From contig NZ_JAHZST010000003.1 of the NCBI RefSeq assembly GCF_019457885.1, positions 62,001-126,000 of the forward strand: DNA of 64,000 bases, read 5' to 3'. This DNA is from Shewanella nanhaiensis. Lineage in GTDB: Bacteria > Pseudomonadota > Gammaproteobacteria > Enterobacterales > Shewanellaceae. Position numbers and translations under genes: made by a program. Below, piece by piece: positions 7,801 through 17,797 of the stretch (within the stretch, counting starts at the first letter, position 1; every line of letters starts with the position of its first letter). The notes beneath the pieces are model-generated. The model was not told the DNA's origin, did not search any database, and saw only the letters and a program-made list of their open reading frames with translations.

Positions 7801-9302
7801 GACACTGCCTCTAGGCTTTTTATCTCAAAGCCAATCTCTCTATGAAAGCTAATCTCTCTATGAAACCTAAGTAGGCTTGTTGTCAGTACCTCGATAAGCT
7901 GGGCATCGTTGTCTGTGCCGCGCAAGTCTAACCACAACTGATTAGCGGTAATCCGGCCAATAATTGGCAAGTTGGCAGCTTTAAAATGTTTATCCAGCTG
8001 CAACACAGTTAGCGAGCAGTGTTCTTTGGTGGCAGCAGGATTTACAGCAAAACACAGCGCGACAGAATCCAGCAGCACATCTGGCTGCGAACCACTACCC
8101 ACTTGGGTTTGGCAAGCTTGAATTGTCATATCAAACAAGCTGGTATTAGCGCTATCGGCTAACTGCTGCAGAAGTGTTTGTGCAAGCAGCTCCAGCTCAA
8201 CCAAAGGACGGGAGAGTTTTCTAAAGATGGGTAATTGAGTATCAAGACTTGCGGGATTACGATACTGCATAAGCGTCGCTTCCAATGCAGCCAAGGTCAT
8301 TTTATCGCAGCGAAGTGCACGTTTAAGTGGGTGCGCTTGCAGCTTGGCAATCAGCTCGCTATCACCCACCACGAGCCCAGCTTGCGGTCCGCCGAGCAGT
8401 TTGTCGCCAGAGAAACTCACCAGATTGACCCCATCTTTAAGCATCTGCTGCGGCATCGGCTCTTTTGATAAACCAAAGCGCGACAGATCCGTCAGTGCGC
8501 CACTGCCAAGATCGGAGATCAGTGCAATACCTTTCTCTTTACATAAAGCCGCAAGCTCAGCCTCTTCGATGACCTTAGTAAAACCACTAATATGATAATT
8601 ACTGGTGTGCACTTTCATAATTGCGGCAGTGTTTTCAGTAATCGCCGCGACATAATCTTTAAGGTGAGTGCGGTTGGTACAGCCCACTTCCACCAGCTTG
8701 CAACCCGCTTGCGCCATGATATCGGGGATACGAAACGCGCCGCCAATCTCCACCAGCTCACCGCGAGACACTATCACCTCTTTTCCGGCGGAGGTTGCGG
8801 CCAGCATCAGCAAAACCGCAGCAGCGTTGTTATTAACGATACAGCAAGTGTCTGCGCCTGTTAGCTCATGAATAAGCGCTGATATTGCACTGTCACGATG
8901 ACCACGCTTGCCTTGACCCATATCGAACTCTAGCGGCACTGGGCTGCGCATCACTTGGGTGACCGCATCAATTGCCGCTTCACACATCTGCGAGCGGCCA
9001 AGGTTGGTGTGCAATATGGTGCCAGTCAGGTTAATCACAGGGGTCATGCTTTGACGCTGAGCTTTAGCAATCCGGCAGGCTAACTCAGCGCTAATATTAG
9101 CAGAGTCTAAACACCAGCTTGGCAAGCTTTGGCTGCTGGCGATTTGCTGACGCGCATCGTCAAGCATTTGCGCCAGTAAGGATTTAATCCAAGGCTTGCC
9201 TTGCTGGTCGATAAAACCTATCACTTGAGGTATCAGCAGCAAGCTGTCCATTGCAGGTAAACAACGGTATAGCGCTTGAGTAGAGTTGATAGCTTGAGTC
9301 AT
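7797..9302 (-). CDS. selA: SelA, L-seryl-tRNA(Sec) selenium transferase
   Basis: A 501-residue PLP enzyme that converts Ser-tRNA(Sec) to Sec-tRNA(Sec) using selenophosphate. The PLP-lysine motif is SFSGDKLLGGPQAG (Lys301), preceded by the cofactor-pocket segment LISDLGSGAL. The N-terminal domain (LYRCLPAMDSLL onwards) is typical of the bacterial decamer-forming enzyme. The protein is longer than E. coli SelA (463), partly because of a C-terminal extension containing a direct duplication (FHREIS-FHREIG). It lies downstream of a terminator following fdhE, so it probably has its own promoter. It is coupled to selB. Confidence 0.96.
   Translation of the reverse strand: MTQAINSTQALYRCLPAMDSLLLIPQVIGFIDQQGKPWIKSLLAQMLDDARQQIASSQSLPSWCLDSANISAELACRIAKAQRQSMTPVINLTGTILHTNLGRSQMCEAAIDAVTQVMRSPVPLEFDMGQGKRGHRDSAISALIHELTGADTCCIVNNNAAAVLLMLAATSAGKEVIVSRGELVEIGGAFRIPDIMAQAGCKLVEVGCTNRTHLKDYVAAITENTAAIMKVHTSNYHISGFTKVIEEAELAALCKEKGIALISDLGSGALTDLSRFGLSKEPMPQQMLKDGVNLVSFSGDKLLGGPQAGLVVGDSELIAKLQAHPLKRALRCDKMTLAALEATLMQYRNPASLDTQLPIFRKLSRPLVELELLAQTLLQQLADSANTSLFDMTIQACQTQVGSGSQPDVLLDSVALCFAVNPAATKEHCSLTVLQLDKHFKAANLPIIGRITANQLWLDLRGTDNDAQLIEVLTTSLLRFHREISFHREIGFEIKSLEAVS
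7833..7868. repeat. 18-bp tandem duplication in the 3' end of selA
   Basis: Plus-strand copies AATCTCTCTATGAAAGCT (7833-7850) and AATCTCTCTATGAAACCT (7851-7868) differ at one base. In frame they encode FHREIS then FHREIG near the SelA C-terminus. This looks like a recent in-frame slippage duplication. Confidence 0.9.
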
Positions 9303-9344
9303 AGGTCTTCGTCTAGTTGGTTCAATGGTTTTAAAGATTTGGGT

Positions 9345-9376
9345 TAAGAAAAGAGCCGCACCGAAATGCGGCTCTT
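9345..9376 (-). terminator. Intrinsic terminator between fdhE and selA
   Basis: AAGAGCCGCA (9351-9360), loop CCGAAA, TGCGGCTCTT (9367-9376). On the minus strand the hairpin is followed by TTCTTAACCC after the U-rich arm end. It lies just past the fdhE stop, ending the fdn operon before selAB. Confidence 0.8.
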
Positions 9377-9425
9377 GCTTACTAATTAACTTAAAAGTTG
9401 CTTACTGCCTGTTGATTACAGCTGG

Positions 9426-10391
9426 CTAGTGGATATCACCCACCTTTGGCTGAGGCTCTGCACTTGGCTGAAGCTCTTGCTCATGAGCCAGCAGCAGCGG
9501 ATTCACCGTGGTTGCGCTGTATCCTTGTTCAACCAAATGGCTGTCCATCACTAAGGTCGCCAAGTCGTCGGCTGCCACTTCCAGTCTTGGGTTGATGTCG
9601 GTAAAGAACATCTTGGTATAACCCTGACAGGTGTCGCAGCTTTCTACCCGAATAGCGGCATTAGTTTCAGTCTCAGCCCACAAGAACACCCCCTTGCTTT
9701 CGCCGCACGAGGTACACTCAGCGCGCACTTCATGCCACTCGGTTTCACACAAGCTGCAATGTAGGTAGCGTAACCCCACACGTGGCTCTTCCTTGATCAC
9801 GCTGCCTATTGGATGGCTGCCGCACACTGGGCATAAACGTTTATGCGCCTCGCCCTCATCAGCCAAAGACTGAGCAACATCAACCGCCCAATGTGACCAG
9901 TACACTGACAGAGCCGCCCAGATAAACAGGCTGTACTGCGCAGGCACTTGTGCAAAGTGGCCGCCAAGCATCGACTGGGCATAACCTTGCAACACATCAG
10001 CCTTAGCTTTAGCTAATTCCTTTAGCACTACATGCAAGTCAGTACTGACTTTAGGCATAAGCTCACTAATCAGCTCCAGCAATACCGACTGCCAATAATT
10101 GCCCCACTCAAAATGCTGCTGCGCCATCGGCTGACTTTGACTTAGAGCTAACTTTGGCTGAGGGCCAAAGCAGCTCTTTGCCGCCTCACCGTAAAGTGCC
10201 GCCACCTTTTCTTGGGCGCCAACTAACTGCTCAAGTAAGCCAAAGTATTCTGTTAATCCAGACTCTTCGGCAAGCTCTGCAAGTCGCTTAGCGCGAAATT
10301 GATAAACGGCTTTTGGATCAGCTGCGATCACGGTTTTAATGTCCAATGACTGACCTGGGATCTTTTCAGCGTCGAGTATTGCTGTGCTCAT
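9426..10391 (-). CDS. fdhE: FdhE, formate dehydrogenase maturation protein
   Basis: A 321-residue cytoplasmic rubredoxin-like protein. Four CxxC motifs lie in the C-terminal half: CPVC (187/190), CSLC (212/215), CTSC (226/229) and CDTC (252/255). These are the iron-binding cysteines of FdhE, which interacts with the catalytic subunit of respiratory formate dehydrogenases and is needed for activity. The N-terminal half is helical. The start is 2 bases after the fdnI stop, so it is the last gene of the fdnGHI-fdhE operon. A terminator follows. Confidence 0.95.
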   Translation of the reverse strand: MSTAILDAEKIPGQSLDIKTVIAADPKAVYQFRAKRLAELAEESGLTEYFGLLEQLVGAQEKVAALYGEAAKSCFGPQPKLALSQSQPMAQQHFEWGNYWQSVLLELISELMPKVSTDLHVVLKELAKAKADVLQGYAQSMLGGHFAQVPAQYSLFIWAALSVYWSHWAVDVAQSLADEGEAHKRLCPVCGSHPIGSVIKEEPRVGLRYLHCSLCETEWHEVRAECTSCGESKGVFLWAETETNAAIRVESCDTCQGYTKMFFTDINPRLEVAADDLATLVMDSHLVEQGYSATTVNPLLLAHEQELQPSAEPQPKVGDIH

Positions 10392-10393
10392 AA

Positions 10394-11038
10394 TTAGTGT
10401 TTTTCCTGCTTATTAGTCTTTAATTCAGGATCGTTTAACATGTTAGGGTGGTGCTTCTTGCACCAAGCCCGCGACACGTAGCCGTACAACATGCCAGCAA
10501 CCGATCCTTCTACCCATGTTGCCATCCAAAAGTGCACAATCACGAAGATCAACATGATCACGGCGCAGATTGCGTGGATCAAAATGGCCCACTGAATGGC
10601 GATTGTTTCAAAGTAAGGGGCAAAGTAAGGCTGCCACATCATGATGCCGGTAATCGTCAAAGCGATAGAGGTCACCACGAAGGTACGGAACAGCACTTTT
10701 TGACCTGGATTGTAATGGCCGATAGCAGGGATCTTGTCCTCGTTTTCGAACATCACGTCCTTGATAGCTAACATCCAAGTTAGGTCGTTCTTTTCCCACT
10801 TGTTATGGTGGTAATAGCGCACCAACATCACCATTAACGGCAGACACATCATCAAACCGGCAATTGGGTGAACAAAGCGCGCCATTTGTGGCGTACCTGC
10901 AATCGCTCCCAACCATTGAAATGATGGGAAGAAGAAAGCAAAGCCGGTTAGGAATGTCACCAAACCTGCTGCGACCACAAACCAGTGACAGATGCGGTCG
11001 AACAACTTATGGCGCAAAATCATATTCTGCTTATGCAT
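10394..11038 (-). CDS. fdnI: Formate dehydrogenase cytochrome b556 (gamma) subunit
   Basis: A 214-residue inner-membrane diheme cytochrome b of the FdnI/FdoI family with four hydrophobic segments (about residues 17-35, 52-72, 113-133 and 150-172). Candidate heme ligands include His18 in DRICHWF, His52 in FVHPIAG and His in ILIHAIC and FVIVHFWMA. It takes electrons from the beta subunit and reduces quinone on the cytoplasmic side. It lies 5 bases after fdnH. Length matches E. coli FdnI (217). The E. coli fdn and fdo paralogues cannot be separated here, so the fdn symbol is by convention. Confidence 0.93.
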   Translation of the reverse strand: MHKQNMILRHKLFDRICHWFVVAAGLVTFLTGFAFFFPSFQWLGAIAGTPQMARFVHPIAGLMMCLPLMVMLVRYYHHNKWEKNDLTWMLAIKDVMFENEDKIPAIGHYNPGQKVLFRTFVVTSIALTITGIMMWQPYFAPYFETIAIQWAILIHAICAVIMLIFVIVHFWMATWVEGSVAGMLYGYVSRAWCKKHHPNMLNDPELKTNKQEKH

Positions 11039-11043
11039 GAGCG

Positions 11044-11946
11044 TTACTCCTTATCTGACTTGTCTGAGTGAGTGTGATCAAATGCTGCAGGCTCGTCTTC
11101 TTCGACAATGTTACGCCCCACAGTAATGCGATGTAGACAGGCCACCGCCACGGTCGCGAGAATACCCGCGGTACCCAATGGCTTAACCACGTCTTGCCAT
11201 AGTTTAACTGGCACACTCGTTTTCGGATCCGCTGGTAAACCGTAGTCTTGTGGCTTACTCACATCATGAAGGATCATCATCATGCCTGTGCCACCCACGC
11301 CCTCAGGGTTGTATAGACCGGCCTTAGTAAAGCCACGCTTATGCAGTTCTTTAATCCGTAAGTCTGCAATAAACAGCATGTCTTCACGGGTACCGAACTT
11401 AAGTGCGCCAGTGATACAAGACTTCACACAGGCCGGCTCTTGACCCACTTGCAAACGGTCTGAACACATGCTGCACTTGTAGGCCTTTTGATCGATAGGG
11501 TCGAGTCTTGGTACATCGAACGGACAGGCCGAAACGCAGTAACCACAACCGGTGCACTTATCAGAATCAAAATCCACCACACCGTTAGCATGTTTTACGA
11601 TAGCGCCTTTGGTTGAACAAGCGGTTAAACAAGCAGGGTCGTCACAGTGCATGCATGCGCTGTGGGCGAAACGCCAATTAAGCTTGTTATCTCGCTCCAC
11701 TTCCTGGTACTTCATCAGTGTCCAACACTCTGAAGACAGGTCCATTGGGTTCTGGTAAGAACCTTGGAAGCTCCCCACTGGTGCGCGCAGATCGTTCCAT
11801 TCAGAGCACGACACCTGACACGCTTTACAGCCATTACACTTAGTGGCGTCGAATAACTTAGCCACCTTACTTAACTTACGTCGTACCTGCGCTGCAGGAG
11901 TGAGCTCTGATGTGCCAGAGCTTAAAATGATATCTTGAGCAGACAT
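11044..11946 (-). CDS. fdnH: Formate dehydrogenase iron-sulfur (beta) subunit
   Basis: A 300-residue subunit with four ferredoxin-type cysteine clusters: CNGCKACQVSC, CMHCDDPACLTAC, CTGCGYCVSAC and CSMCSDRLQ with EPACVKSC. These hold four [4Fe-4S] centres that relay electrons from FdnG to FdnI. A single C-terminal transmembrane helix (GTAGILATVAVACL) anchors it, with the bulk in the periplasm. It has no signal peptide and would be carried across by the Tat signal of FdnG, as known for E. coli. It starts 2 bases after the fdnG stop. Confidence 0.95.
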   Translation of the reverse strand: MSAQDIILSSGTSELTPAAQVRRKLSKVAKLFDATKCNGCKACQVSCSEWNDLRAPVGSFQGSYQNPMDLSSECWTLMKYQEVERDNKLNWRFAHSACMHCDDPACLTACSTKGAIVKHANGVVDFDSDKCTGCGYCVSACPFDVPRLDPIDQKAYKCSMCSDRLQVGQEPACVKSCITGALKFGTREDMLFIADLRIKELHKRGFTKAGLYNPEGVGGTGMMMILHDVSKPQDYGLPADPKTSVPVKLWQDVVKPLGTAGILATVAVACLHRITVGRNIVEEDEPAAFDHTHSDKSDKE

Positions 11947-11948
11947 AA

Positions 11949-14900
11949 TTAAACTCCCTCAGCCTTAGCGATATCCACTAGGAACGCCTTAAATTCAGGT
12001 ACCTGTGTATTCGCATCGCCCACTTCTGTGGTTAGTACGTTACAGCTATAACTTCTACGGGTGAGTGCGTTGTGACCACCATGACGTGGTAGACCAACCG
12101 TATGCACCATCTGGCCATGAACTTTCAGTGGCTGCAGACGTTTAGTCACTAACGCTTTAGTTAACAAGCTACCGCGCTTAGAGCTCACCTTGACCCAATC
12201 GCCATTGGCGATACCTTTCTTCGCCGCTAAGATTTCGTCCAGTTCAACGAAAGTCTCAGGCATAGAGATCGCCGCTAAACGACAGTGAATCGTCCAGAAG
12301 TTAAAGTGCTCGGTTAGTGAGTAAGTGGTACACACATATGGGAATTCAGTATGTGAACCTAATGTCTCTTCCACGCCCTCTAACAAACGTACCGCAGGGT
12401 TACTGACCACATTAGGGTGTAATGGGTTAGTACCGATTGGCGATTCCATCGGCTCGTAATGCTCTGGGAACGGACCTTCTGCTAGCATCTTAAGCGAGAA
12501 GAAACGACCCACACCTTCAGGTTGCATAATGAACGGATGCGCCGACTCTTTTGGTGGTAACGTCATATTGAAGTCACCCACGTCAATGCCGTGCCACTTA
12601 CCGTGGTTCCACTCAAGGATCATCCGTTTTGGATCCCAAGGCTTACCGTTAACGTCACAGGACGCGCGGTTGTATAGTACGCGGCGGTTTTGTGGCCAAG
12701 AGAACGCCCAACCTGGAGTGATACCTTTACCTGAGGTATCAGAGTTATCACGACGCGCCATCATGTTGCCGTCTTCTGTCCAGCTACCTGAGTAGATCCA
12801 GCAACCACATGAAGTACTACCGTCATCTTTTAGCTGGCTAAAGCTATCAAGCTGCTTACCGGTTTTAAGATCGATACCGTTAAGCTCTTTTGCCACTTCT
12901 TCGCCGTGTGGGAAGTGTGGATTGTGATACCCTGCCCAGTTAACCGCTTCAATCGGCTCTGGTAGCACGCCACCTTCGGCTTTATACAGCTCACGCAGCT
13001 TCATTAAGATGCCAGATAAAATTTCAGCATCAGGCTTAGACTCGCCCGGTGGATTCGCGCCCTTCCAGTGCCACTGCATCCAGCGACCAGAGTTAACGAT
13101 ACAGCCCTCTTCTTCAGCAAATAACGTCGTAGGTAAGCGGAAAACCTCTGTTTGAATTTCGCTTGGCTGCACGTCGTTAAATTCGCCAGCTTTTTGCCAG
13201 AAAACCGATGTTTCTGTCGCTAGCGGATCCATTACCACTAAGTATTTAAGCTTGCATAATGCTGCTAAGGTCTTGTTACGGTTTGGCATAGAGTTAATTG
13301 CGTTAACCCCTTGCACGAAGTAACCGTTAACTTGGCCCTTGTACATCATGTCGATGTGCTTGGTGTAGTCGTACTGTAAGTCCCACTTAGGTAACCAGTC
13401 ATAACCAAAGTTATTGGCCGCAGTCGCGTTCTCGCCCCAGAAACTCTTCATTTGTGAGATAAAGAACTTAGGATAATTAGACCAATAGTTAGTTTGGCCT
13501 GGACGCAGCGCCTTAGGCGTATAGTTTTCTAAATATGTGCTTAAATCTGTGTCGTTATCATTTGGTAGCTTTAAGTAACCCGGCAGGTTCTGACATAGCA
13601 GACCCATATCGGTTGCACCCTGTACGTTTGAGTGACCACGTAGTGCGTTAACACCACCACCCAATACGCCAATATTACCCAGTAGCAGCTGCACTAATGC
13701 CATAGAACGTATGTTCTGCGCGCCTTTAGTGTGGTGGGTCCAGCCCAATGCATACATGAAGGTAGCTGCTTTATCATGAACGTGTGTGCTGCCAATTAAT
13801 GCACAAACTTTTTCATAATCTTCAACTGGTGTTCCGGTAATATTACTTACCGTTTCAAAGTCGTAACGGTCAACGTGATGCTTTAATAAGTTCCACACAC
13901 AACGTGGGTGCTCATAAGTCTCATCGACTTTGGCATAACCATCTTCATCTAATTCGTAGTACCAAGAATCCTTGTCGTAAGTACGACTCTTGTCATCAAA
14001 ACCACTAAATAGGCCTTCATTGAATTCGAAATCTTCACGAATAATGTAACTCGCGTTGGTATACGCTTTAACATATTCGTAGTTAACTTGTTTAGTCTCA
14101 ATGAGGTATCGACATAAACCTAAAAGGAATGCGATATCAGTACCACTACGAAGTGGTGCATAGCAGTCAGCTAATGCTGCACTGCGGTTAAAGCGTGGAT
14201 CCACAACCACCAACTTGGCGTTATTGTGTTCCATAGCTTCCGTAACCCAACCGAAACCGACAGGATGTGCTTCAGCGGCATTACCGCCCATGATCACCAC
14301 GACATTAGCGTTCTTAATATCGATCCAGTGGTTGGTCATGGCACCGCGCCCAAATGTTGGAGCAAGACTTGCTACCGTTGGGGAGTGTCAGTTACGCGCA
14401 ATAGTATCGATGGCCACTAGGCCAAGAGAACGAGCAAACTTGTGAGTAATAAAACCACCTTCGTTTGGCTGTGCAGATGAAGTCATCATGCCGGTACTCA
14501 ACCAACGGTTTACTGTGGTGCCATCACTATTTTTTTCAATGAAGTTTTCATCGCGGTCGTCTTTCATCAAACGAGCGATACGACTAAATGCCTCATTCCA
14601 GCTGATACGCTTCCACTCGTTAGTACCTGGCTCACGTACTTCAGGGAAATGGTTACGGTTAGGGCTATTCACATAGTCGACTAGACCGGCACCTTTAGGA
14701 CACAATGCGCCGCGGTTAACCGGGTGGTCAGCGTCGCCTTCAATGTGGAAAATCGCTTTCTCAGCATTTTTACCATTACTGCCATAGCTGTACATCAACA
14801 AGCCACAACCCACTGAGCAATAACAGCAGTTATTGCGGGTTTCTTTTGCTTTCAACAACTTATACTCACGAGGCGCAGCCATCGCAGTGCCGGGCATTAA

Positions 14901-14969
14901 TCCCAACGCTGATATTGCCGATGTGGTCGCTCCGCAGGCACACAGTTTAAAAAACTGTCGTCTGTCCAT
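11949..14969 (-). CDS. fdnG: Selenocysteine-containing formate dehydrogenase alpha subunit
   Basis: A 1006-residue selenoprotein with an in-frame UGA at 14388-14390 (Sec194). It reads IDTIARN-U-HSPTVASLAPTFGRGAMTNHW, matching the Sec site of FdnG/FdoG. The N-terminus MDRRQFFKL is a twin-arginine signal, and CCYCSVGC binds a [4Fe-4S] cluster. The molybdopterin domains run to the end (WTIHCRLAAISMPETFVEL). It oxidises formate to CO2 in the periplasm with a bis-MGD Mo or W centre ligated by Sec. The ATG at 14967-14969 has GAGGG upstream and puts the Tat motif at the N-terminus; a TTG five codons earlier is less likely. Without Sec decoding it appears as two ORFs (14388-14984 and 11949-14339). 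First gene of fdnGHI-fdhE. Confidence 0.97.
14349..14390 (-). promoter_or_regulatory. Sec UGA codon and bacterial SECIS element of fdnG
   Basis: On the minus strand UGA (14388-14390) is followed 11 bases later by an apical hairpin at 14359-14376: GG, bulged U, AGCAA, loop GUC, UUGCU, CC. The bulged U after GG and the GUC loop match the E. coli fdnG/fdhF SECIS that SelB binds. The lower stem pairs CCAA with UUGG around 14349-14380. Confidence 0.92.
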
Positions 14970-15920
14970 ATCACCCTCACACAATTAGTATTTTCTACTT
15001 AGAGCCGGCTTTCTCATCTCGGCGCTGTAGTTTTGGTTTTTCGTTAATTAAACCCAAACTTTAGATGCTAAAGAGGCTTATCAACGAAAACCAATTATCC
15101 TCAAAGTCAGCTATACGGACAATTTATAACAAACGATTTAGATCACACTAAAAACCAAACAGAACAAAACACTAAAAATAACAAGAAAAAAACAAGATCT
15201 TAGGATTAACCACCTAAAACACCAATAATTACAAAACTAAAAGCCAAAATAACGGCAAAACTAAAGCGGAGACAAAAAGTCTATACAAGAGTGGACATTT
15301 TGACTAAAATAAACACTTTGAATCTATAACGCTGAGAATTGTTGTCAACAGCAAATAGAACTCCAACTTAACAGAATCTATATCCGGTTTAGACAGCGAA
15401 AAAACATGACTTAACCTAGAGAGTTCAGCCAATTCAACATAAGAGATAGCAATTAACTCAATAGCTTAATCTCACTCTCATTTTGACTCCCTCAAGAAAG
15501 GCAACAACTATTGATAACGAAAAATCTATCTAATACCTAGTCATCATCGAAATATCGTTTTCATTTCATCAAGGGACCAATTAATGCAAACGAGACAATA
15601 TGGCACACTGCTCAATCTCTATTTGGCACAAAAAAGCTTGGCTTGCCTAAAATTGTCTTAAATTGCCGTCGGCTCAATCTTCAACTTTTTGCAAATACGT
15701 TGGCTAAAAAAGCTAGAAAACTCTAGAAAGGTAAAATTCTCATCGATCTCCTCACCTCTTTTCACAATAGAAAGCGATGATCTCTTCTGAATACCGGTAG
15801 GAAAATAAGTAGAAAAAACAGAAATAAATCCTCCTCGAAAGGAGATCAAAGATCACATTTCATGCTAATCTTGCAGTACAAACAGCATTCCAAATAACTA
15901 AAACATCATAAAGGTCACCA
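14970..15920. other. Long intergenic region between fdnG and maeA
   Basis: 951 AT-rich bases between divergent genes. It holds a CRP-like site near 15132 and a small palindrome CTCC-TCGAAA-GGAG (about 15829-15842). Otherwise it holds only short ORFs with no convincing start. A 63-codon minus-strand frame at 15658-15849 (TTG start) is probably chance. An AAGG ribosome-binding site precedes maeA. Confidence 0.5.
15132..15147 (-). promoter_or_regulatory. CRP-like site upstream of fdnG
   Basis: The minus strand reads TGTGATCTAAATCGTT, one strong half site (TGTGA) and one weak one, about 165 bases before the fdnG start. CRP controls anaerobic respiration genes in Shewanella, which makes the site plausible. 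It rests on consensus matching only. Confidence 0.4.
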
Positions 15921-17609
15921 ATGGACGATCATAAACGCCCGCTCTACCTTCCATTCGCTGGTCCCGCGATTCTCGAAGCTCCCCTCATTAACAAGGGCAG
16001 CGCATTTACTGATGAAGAGCGCGTATTTTTTAATCTTGAAGGCCTGCTTCCCCATGTCATTGAAACCATCGAAGAGCAAGCGTCCCGTGCCTATGATCAA
16101 TACACCAACTTCACCAATGATCTTGACAGGCATATCTACCTAAGAAACATCCAAGATACCAACGAGACTCTTTATTACCGTTTAGTTCAGAATCACATCA
16201 CAGAGATGATGCCGATCATCTACACGCCAACCGTAGGGATGGCCTGTGAGCGTTTCTCAAAGAACTATCGTCGTAACCGAGGTTTGTTTATTTCATACCC
16301 CCATAAAGACCGTATCGAAGATATCCTGAATAACTCGACCCGCCAAAAGGTCAAAATTATCGTGGTCACCGACGGTGAGCGGATCTTAGGTCTAGGCGAT
16401 CAAGGCATTGGCGGCATGGGGATCCCAATCGGTAAACTCTCACTTTACACTAGCTGTGGCGGTATAAGTCCCGCTTACACACTGCCAATTACCTTAGATG
16501 TGGGTACTGATAATCCGCACCTACTTGAAGATCCTATGTATATGGGCTGGCGCAACCAGCGCATCGGCGGAGAAGAGTATAAAGAGTTTGTTGAAGCCTT
16601 TATGCAGGCGGTTAATCGTCGCTGGCCTGATGCCCTTATTCAGTTTGAAGATTTCGCTCAAAAAAATGCGATGCCACTGCTTGAGCGCTATAAAGATCAG
16701 TACTGCTGTTTTAACGATGATATTCAGGGCACCGCCGCAGTAACCGTAGGCTCACTGCTTGCCGCTTGTAAAGCCGCAAAAAGCCAACTTTGTGAACAGC
16801 GTATCGCCTTTCTTGGTGCAGGCTCTGCCGGCTGCGGGATTGCTGAAGCAATTGTGGCCCAGATGGTATCGGAAGGGATTGATGAAGCTCAGGCGCGCAG
16901 CCAAGTATTTATGGTTGACCGTTGGGGACTGTTACAGGACAACATGCCTAACCTGCTTAACTTCCAAGAGAAGTTAGCCCAAAAAACGCAAGCAGTTAAG
17001 GATTGGACAATCGAGAACGGCAATATCAGTCTGCTCGATGTGATGAACAATGCTAAGCCAACCGTGCTTATCGGTGTCTCAGGTGCCCCTGGACTCTTTA
17101 GCGAAGAGATCATCAAGGCGATGCATCAACACTGCCCTCGCCCAATTGTCTTCCCGCTCTCTAACCCAACTAGCCGCGTTGAAGCCACACCGAAAGATGT
17201 ACTGCACTGGACAAACGGCCAAGCTTTAGTTGCTACAGGTAGCCCGTTCGAGCCTGTCGCCCTTAATGGTGAAACCTTCGAAATTGCCCAGTGTAATAAC
17301 AGCTACATCTTCCCAGGTATCGGCCTTGGGGTACTCTCTGCCGGCGCTAACCGGGTCAGCGATGAGATGCTAATGGCATCAAGCCGCGCCTTAGCCGAGT
17401 GCTCACCACTTGCCCTAAATGGTGAAGGCCCACTACTGCCACCACTTGAAGATATCCACCAAGTCAGTAAGCATATCGCTTTTGCCGTCGCTAAAGTTGC
17501 AGTCGAGCAGGGACACGCTCTCCCCTGTACCGATGAGTTACTCGCACAATCAATCGAGAACAACTTCTGGACAGCAGAGTATCGACGTTACAAGAGAACC
17601 TCTTTCTAA
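15921..17609 (+). CDS. maeA: NAD-dependent malic enzyme (oxaloacetate-decarboxylating)
   Basis: A 562-residue enzyme of the SfcA/MaeA family that converts malate to pyruvate and CO2 with NAD+. Visible signatures are [18 protein letters not shown], the malic-enzyme block [25 protein letters not shown], the metal site [14 protein letters not shown] and the Rossmann motif [15 protein letters not shown]. The C-terminal [21 protein letters not shown] motif is also present. The ATG follows AAGGTCACC. Length equals the family norm (about 565). It is monocistronic, with a strong terminator downstream and a long upstream regulatory region. Confidence 0.96.
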   Translation: MDDHKRPLYLPFAGPAILEAPLINKGSAFTDEERVFFNLEGLLPHVIETIEEQASRAYDQYTNFTNDLDRHIYLRNIQDTNETLYYRLVQNHITEMMPIIYTPTVGMACERFSKNYRRNRGLFISYPHKDRIEDILNNSTRQKVKIIVVTDGERILGLGDQGIGGMGIPIGKLSLYTSCGGISPAYTLPITLDVGTDNPHLLEDPMYMGWRNQRIGGEEYKEFVEAFMQAVNRRWPDALIQFEDFAQKNAMPLLERYKDQYCCFNDDIQGTAAVTVGSLLAACKAAKSQLCEQRIAFLGAGSAGCGIAEAIVAQMVSEGIDEAQARSQVFMVDRWGLLQDNMPNLLNFQEKLAQKTQAVKDWTIENGNISLLDVMNNAKPTVLIGVSGAPGLFSEEIIKAMHQHCPRPIVFPLSNPTSRVEATPKDVLHWTNGQALVATGSPFEPVALNGETFEIAQCNNSYIFPGIGLGVLSAGANRVSDEMLMASSRALAECSPLALNGEGPLLPPLEDIHQVSKHIAFAVAKVAVEQGHALPCTDELLAQSIENNFWTAEYRRYKRTSF

Positions 17610-17667
17610 CCAGAGCGCTAACTCGTCATCCTGAACTTGTTTCAGGATCCAAGTTTCGAGAAATCAT

Positions 17668-17699
17668 AAAGCGACCACTTTAAACTGGTCGCTTTTTTT
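17668..17699 (+). terminator. Intrinsic terminator of maeA
   Basis: AAAGCGACCA (17668-17677), loop CTTTAAAC, TGGTCGCTTT (17686-17695) followed by TTTT. A perfect 10-bp stem with a U tract, about 60 bases after the stop codon. Confidence 0.92.
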
Positions 17700-17797
17700 C
17701 GCCTTCGAATGAAGGCTGATTACATTTTCTTATTTAGCTTTTGGCTGAATTGGTACTGGATAGATTATTGAAGGTCGTACCTTCACGGTAACCTATC

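Noticed and set aside
11949..14984. Two separate ORFs suggesting a broken fdnG
   Set aside because: The break is a TGA at the known Sec site with a SECIS hairpin, and selA, selB and selC are adjacent, so the gene is intact.
15505..15535. FNR site upstream of maeA (TTGATAACGAAAAAT)
   Set aside because: Only one half site matches; the second half lacks ATCAA.
15658..15849. 63-codon minus-strand ORF (TTG start)
   Set aside because: No ribosome-binding site at the start, no recognisable protein features, and it lies in AT-rich leader DNA.
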